Source: Bacteroides stercorirosoris
Lineage (GTDB): Bacteria > Bacteroidota > Bacteroidia > Bacteroidales > Bacteroidaceae
NCBI RefSeq assembly: GCF_900142015.1
Contig: NZ_FQZN01000005.1
Location: forward strand, 124,001 to 188,000
Reading direction: 5' to 3'
Length of the DNA: 64,000 bases
Shown: piece after piece, positions 63,939 through 64,000 of the stretch
Position numbering within the stretch: the first letter of the stretch is position 1
Layout of the letters: the number at the start of each line of letters is the position of its first letter
The notes under the pieces: model-generated
Seen by the model: the letters and a program-made list of their open reading frames with translations, nothing else
Databases searched by the model: none
What the model was told of the DNA's origin: nothing
Translations under genes and position numbers: made by a program

Positions 63939-64000
63939 TTAAAGGATATCTGTCACCTGACAGGCAAGGTTTATATCATTGTATATCTCTTCAAGCAGAT
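63939..64000 (-). CDS. C-terminal end of a gene cut by the window edge
   Basis: The last 19 codons (LLEEIYNDINLACQVTDIL, then TAA at 63939-63941) are visible. The frame is open to the window edge and the stop lies 14 bp before the next gene's start, the same spacing class as in an operon. No family can be assigned. Confidence 0.5.
   Translation of the reverse strand, partial: LLEEIYNDINLACQVTDIL

Overview
The window looks like a chromosomal segment of a gut Bacteroides (phylum Bacteroidota). The evidence is the gene content (two giant hybrid two-component systems, a SusC/SusD pair, many Bacteroides-type lipoproteins, DUF3836 and DUF6078 families), promoters of the Bacteroides type (-7 box TAnnTTTG, sometimes with TTTG about 19 bp upstream), and the lack of strong Shine-Dalgarno sites. 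The species cannot be fixed from the sequence alone. No rRNA, tRNA, prophage, CRISPR array or intact insertion sequence was seen.

Region 1 (1-9.9 kb): the 5' end of a GH38 alpha-mannosidase gene diverges from a hybrid two-component sensor (HTCS). Then come mutS, a short promoter-plus-terminator RNA, a lone GH30 glycosidase and a DUF6078 protein. Region 2 (9.9-12.5 kb): a 22-bp-period repeat array, then a 2-kb AT-rich pair of unknown genes bracketed by 15-bp inverted repeats and followed by an IS982-type transposase remnant, so probably an acquired island. Region 3 (12.5-28.9 kb): a polysaccharide utilization locus. A second HTCS diverges from surface lipoprotein - SusC - SusD - GH30 - GH2 - GH30. 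The two GH30 enzymes resemble endo-beta-1,6-galactanases and the GH2 looks like a beta-galactosidase, so a galactan (arabinogalactan-type) substrate is the best guess.

Region 4 (28.9-45.9 kb): a two-gene operon of cytoplasmic TPR proteins, one ending in a SUFU domain; a decayed AraC regulator; DUF3836 secreted-protein genes (two intact, one reduced to its signal peptide by an internal deletion) with sigma-54-like promoters and upstream TGTCCG dyads; a TlpA-type thioredoxin lipoprotein; an alpha-2-macroglobulin-like protein; an S41 peptidase; and an ECF-like sigma factor. The same TGTCCG dyad lies between the macroglobulin and S41 genes and beside the sigma factor gene, which suggests one regulon. 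Region 5 (45.9-50.7 kb): mobile-looking palindromes, DinB and GNAT proteins, and a three-gene operon with overlapping reading frames.

Region 6 (51.1-61.5 kb) is the most striking. It has one OmpR-type response regulator, a small outer-membrane-type protein, two paralogous histidine kinases and three near-identical DUF3836 genes. One 36-bp operator with a tandem repeat stands upstream of all three DUF3836 genes, and also in front of the regulator and one kinase, always 12-13 bp from the -7 box. Both kinases have a duplicated sensor architecture in which the first histidine-phosphotransfer helix keeps its motif but has Glu instead of His. Region 7 (61.5-64 kb) holds a cytoplasmic trypsin-like protease with a zinc ribbon and two unknown upstream genes.

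Across the window, four intergenic arrays share an exact 22-bp period, three of them with recognisable 14-bp cores and 8-bp spacers although the core sequence differs. Five or six palindromic dispersed repeats also lie between genes. These repeat families, and the two separate DUF3836 regulons, are the structures least explained by standard annotation.
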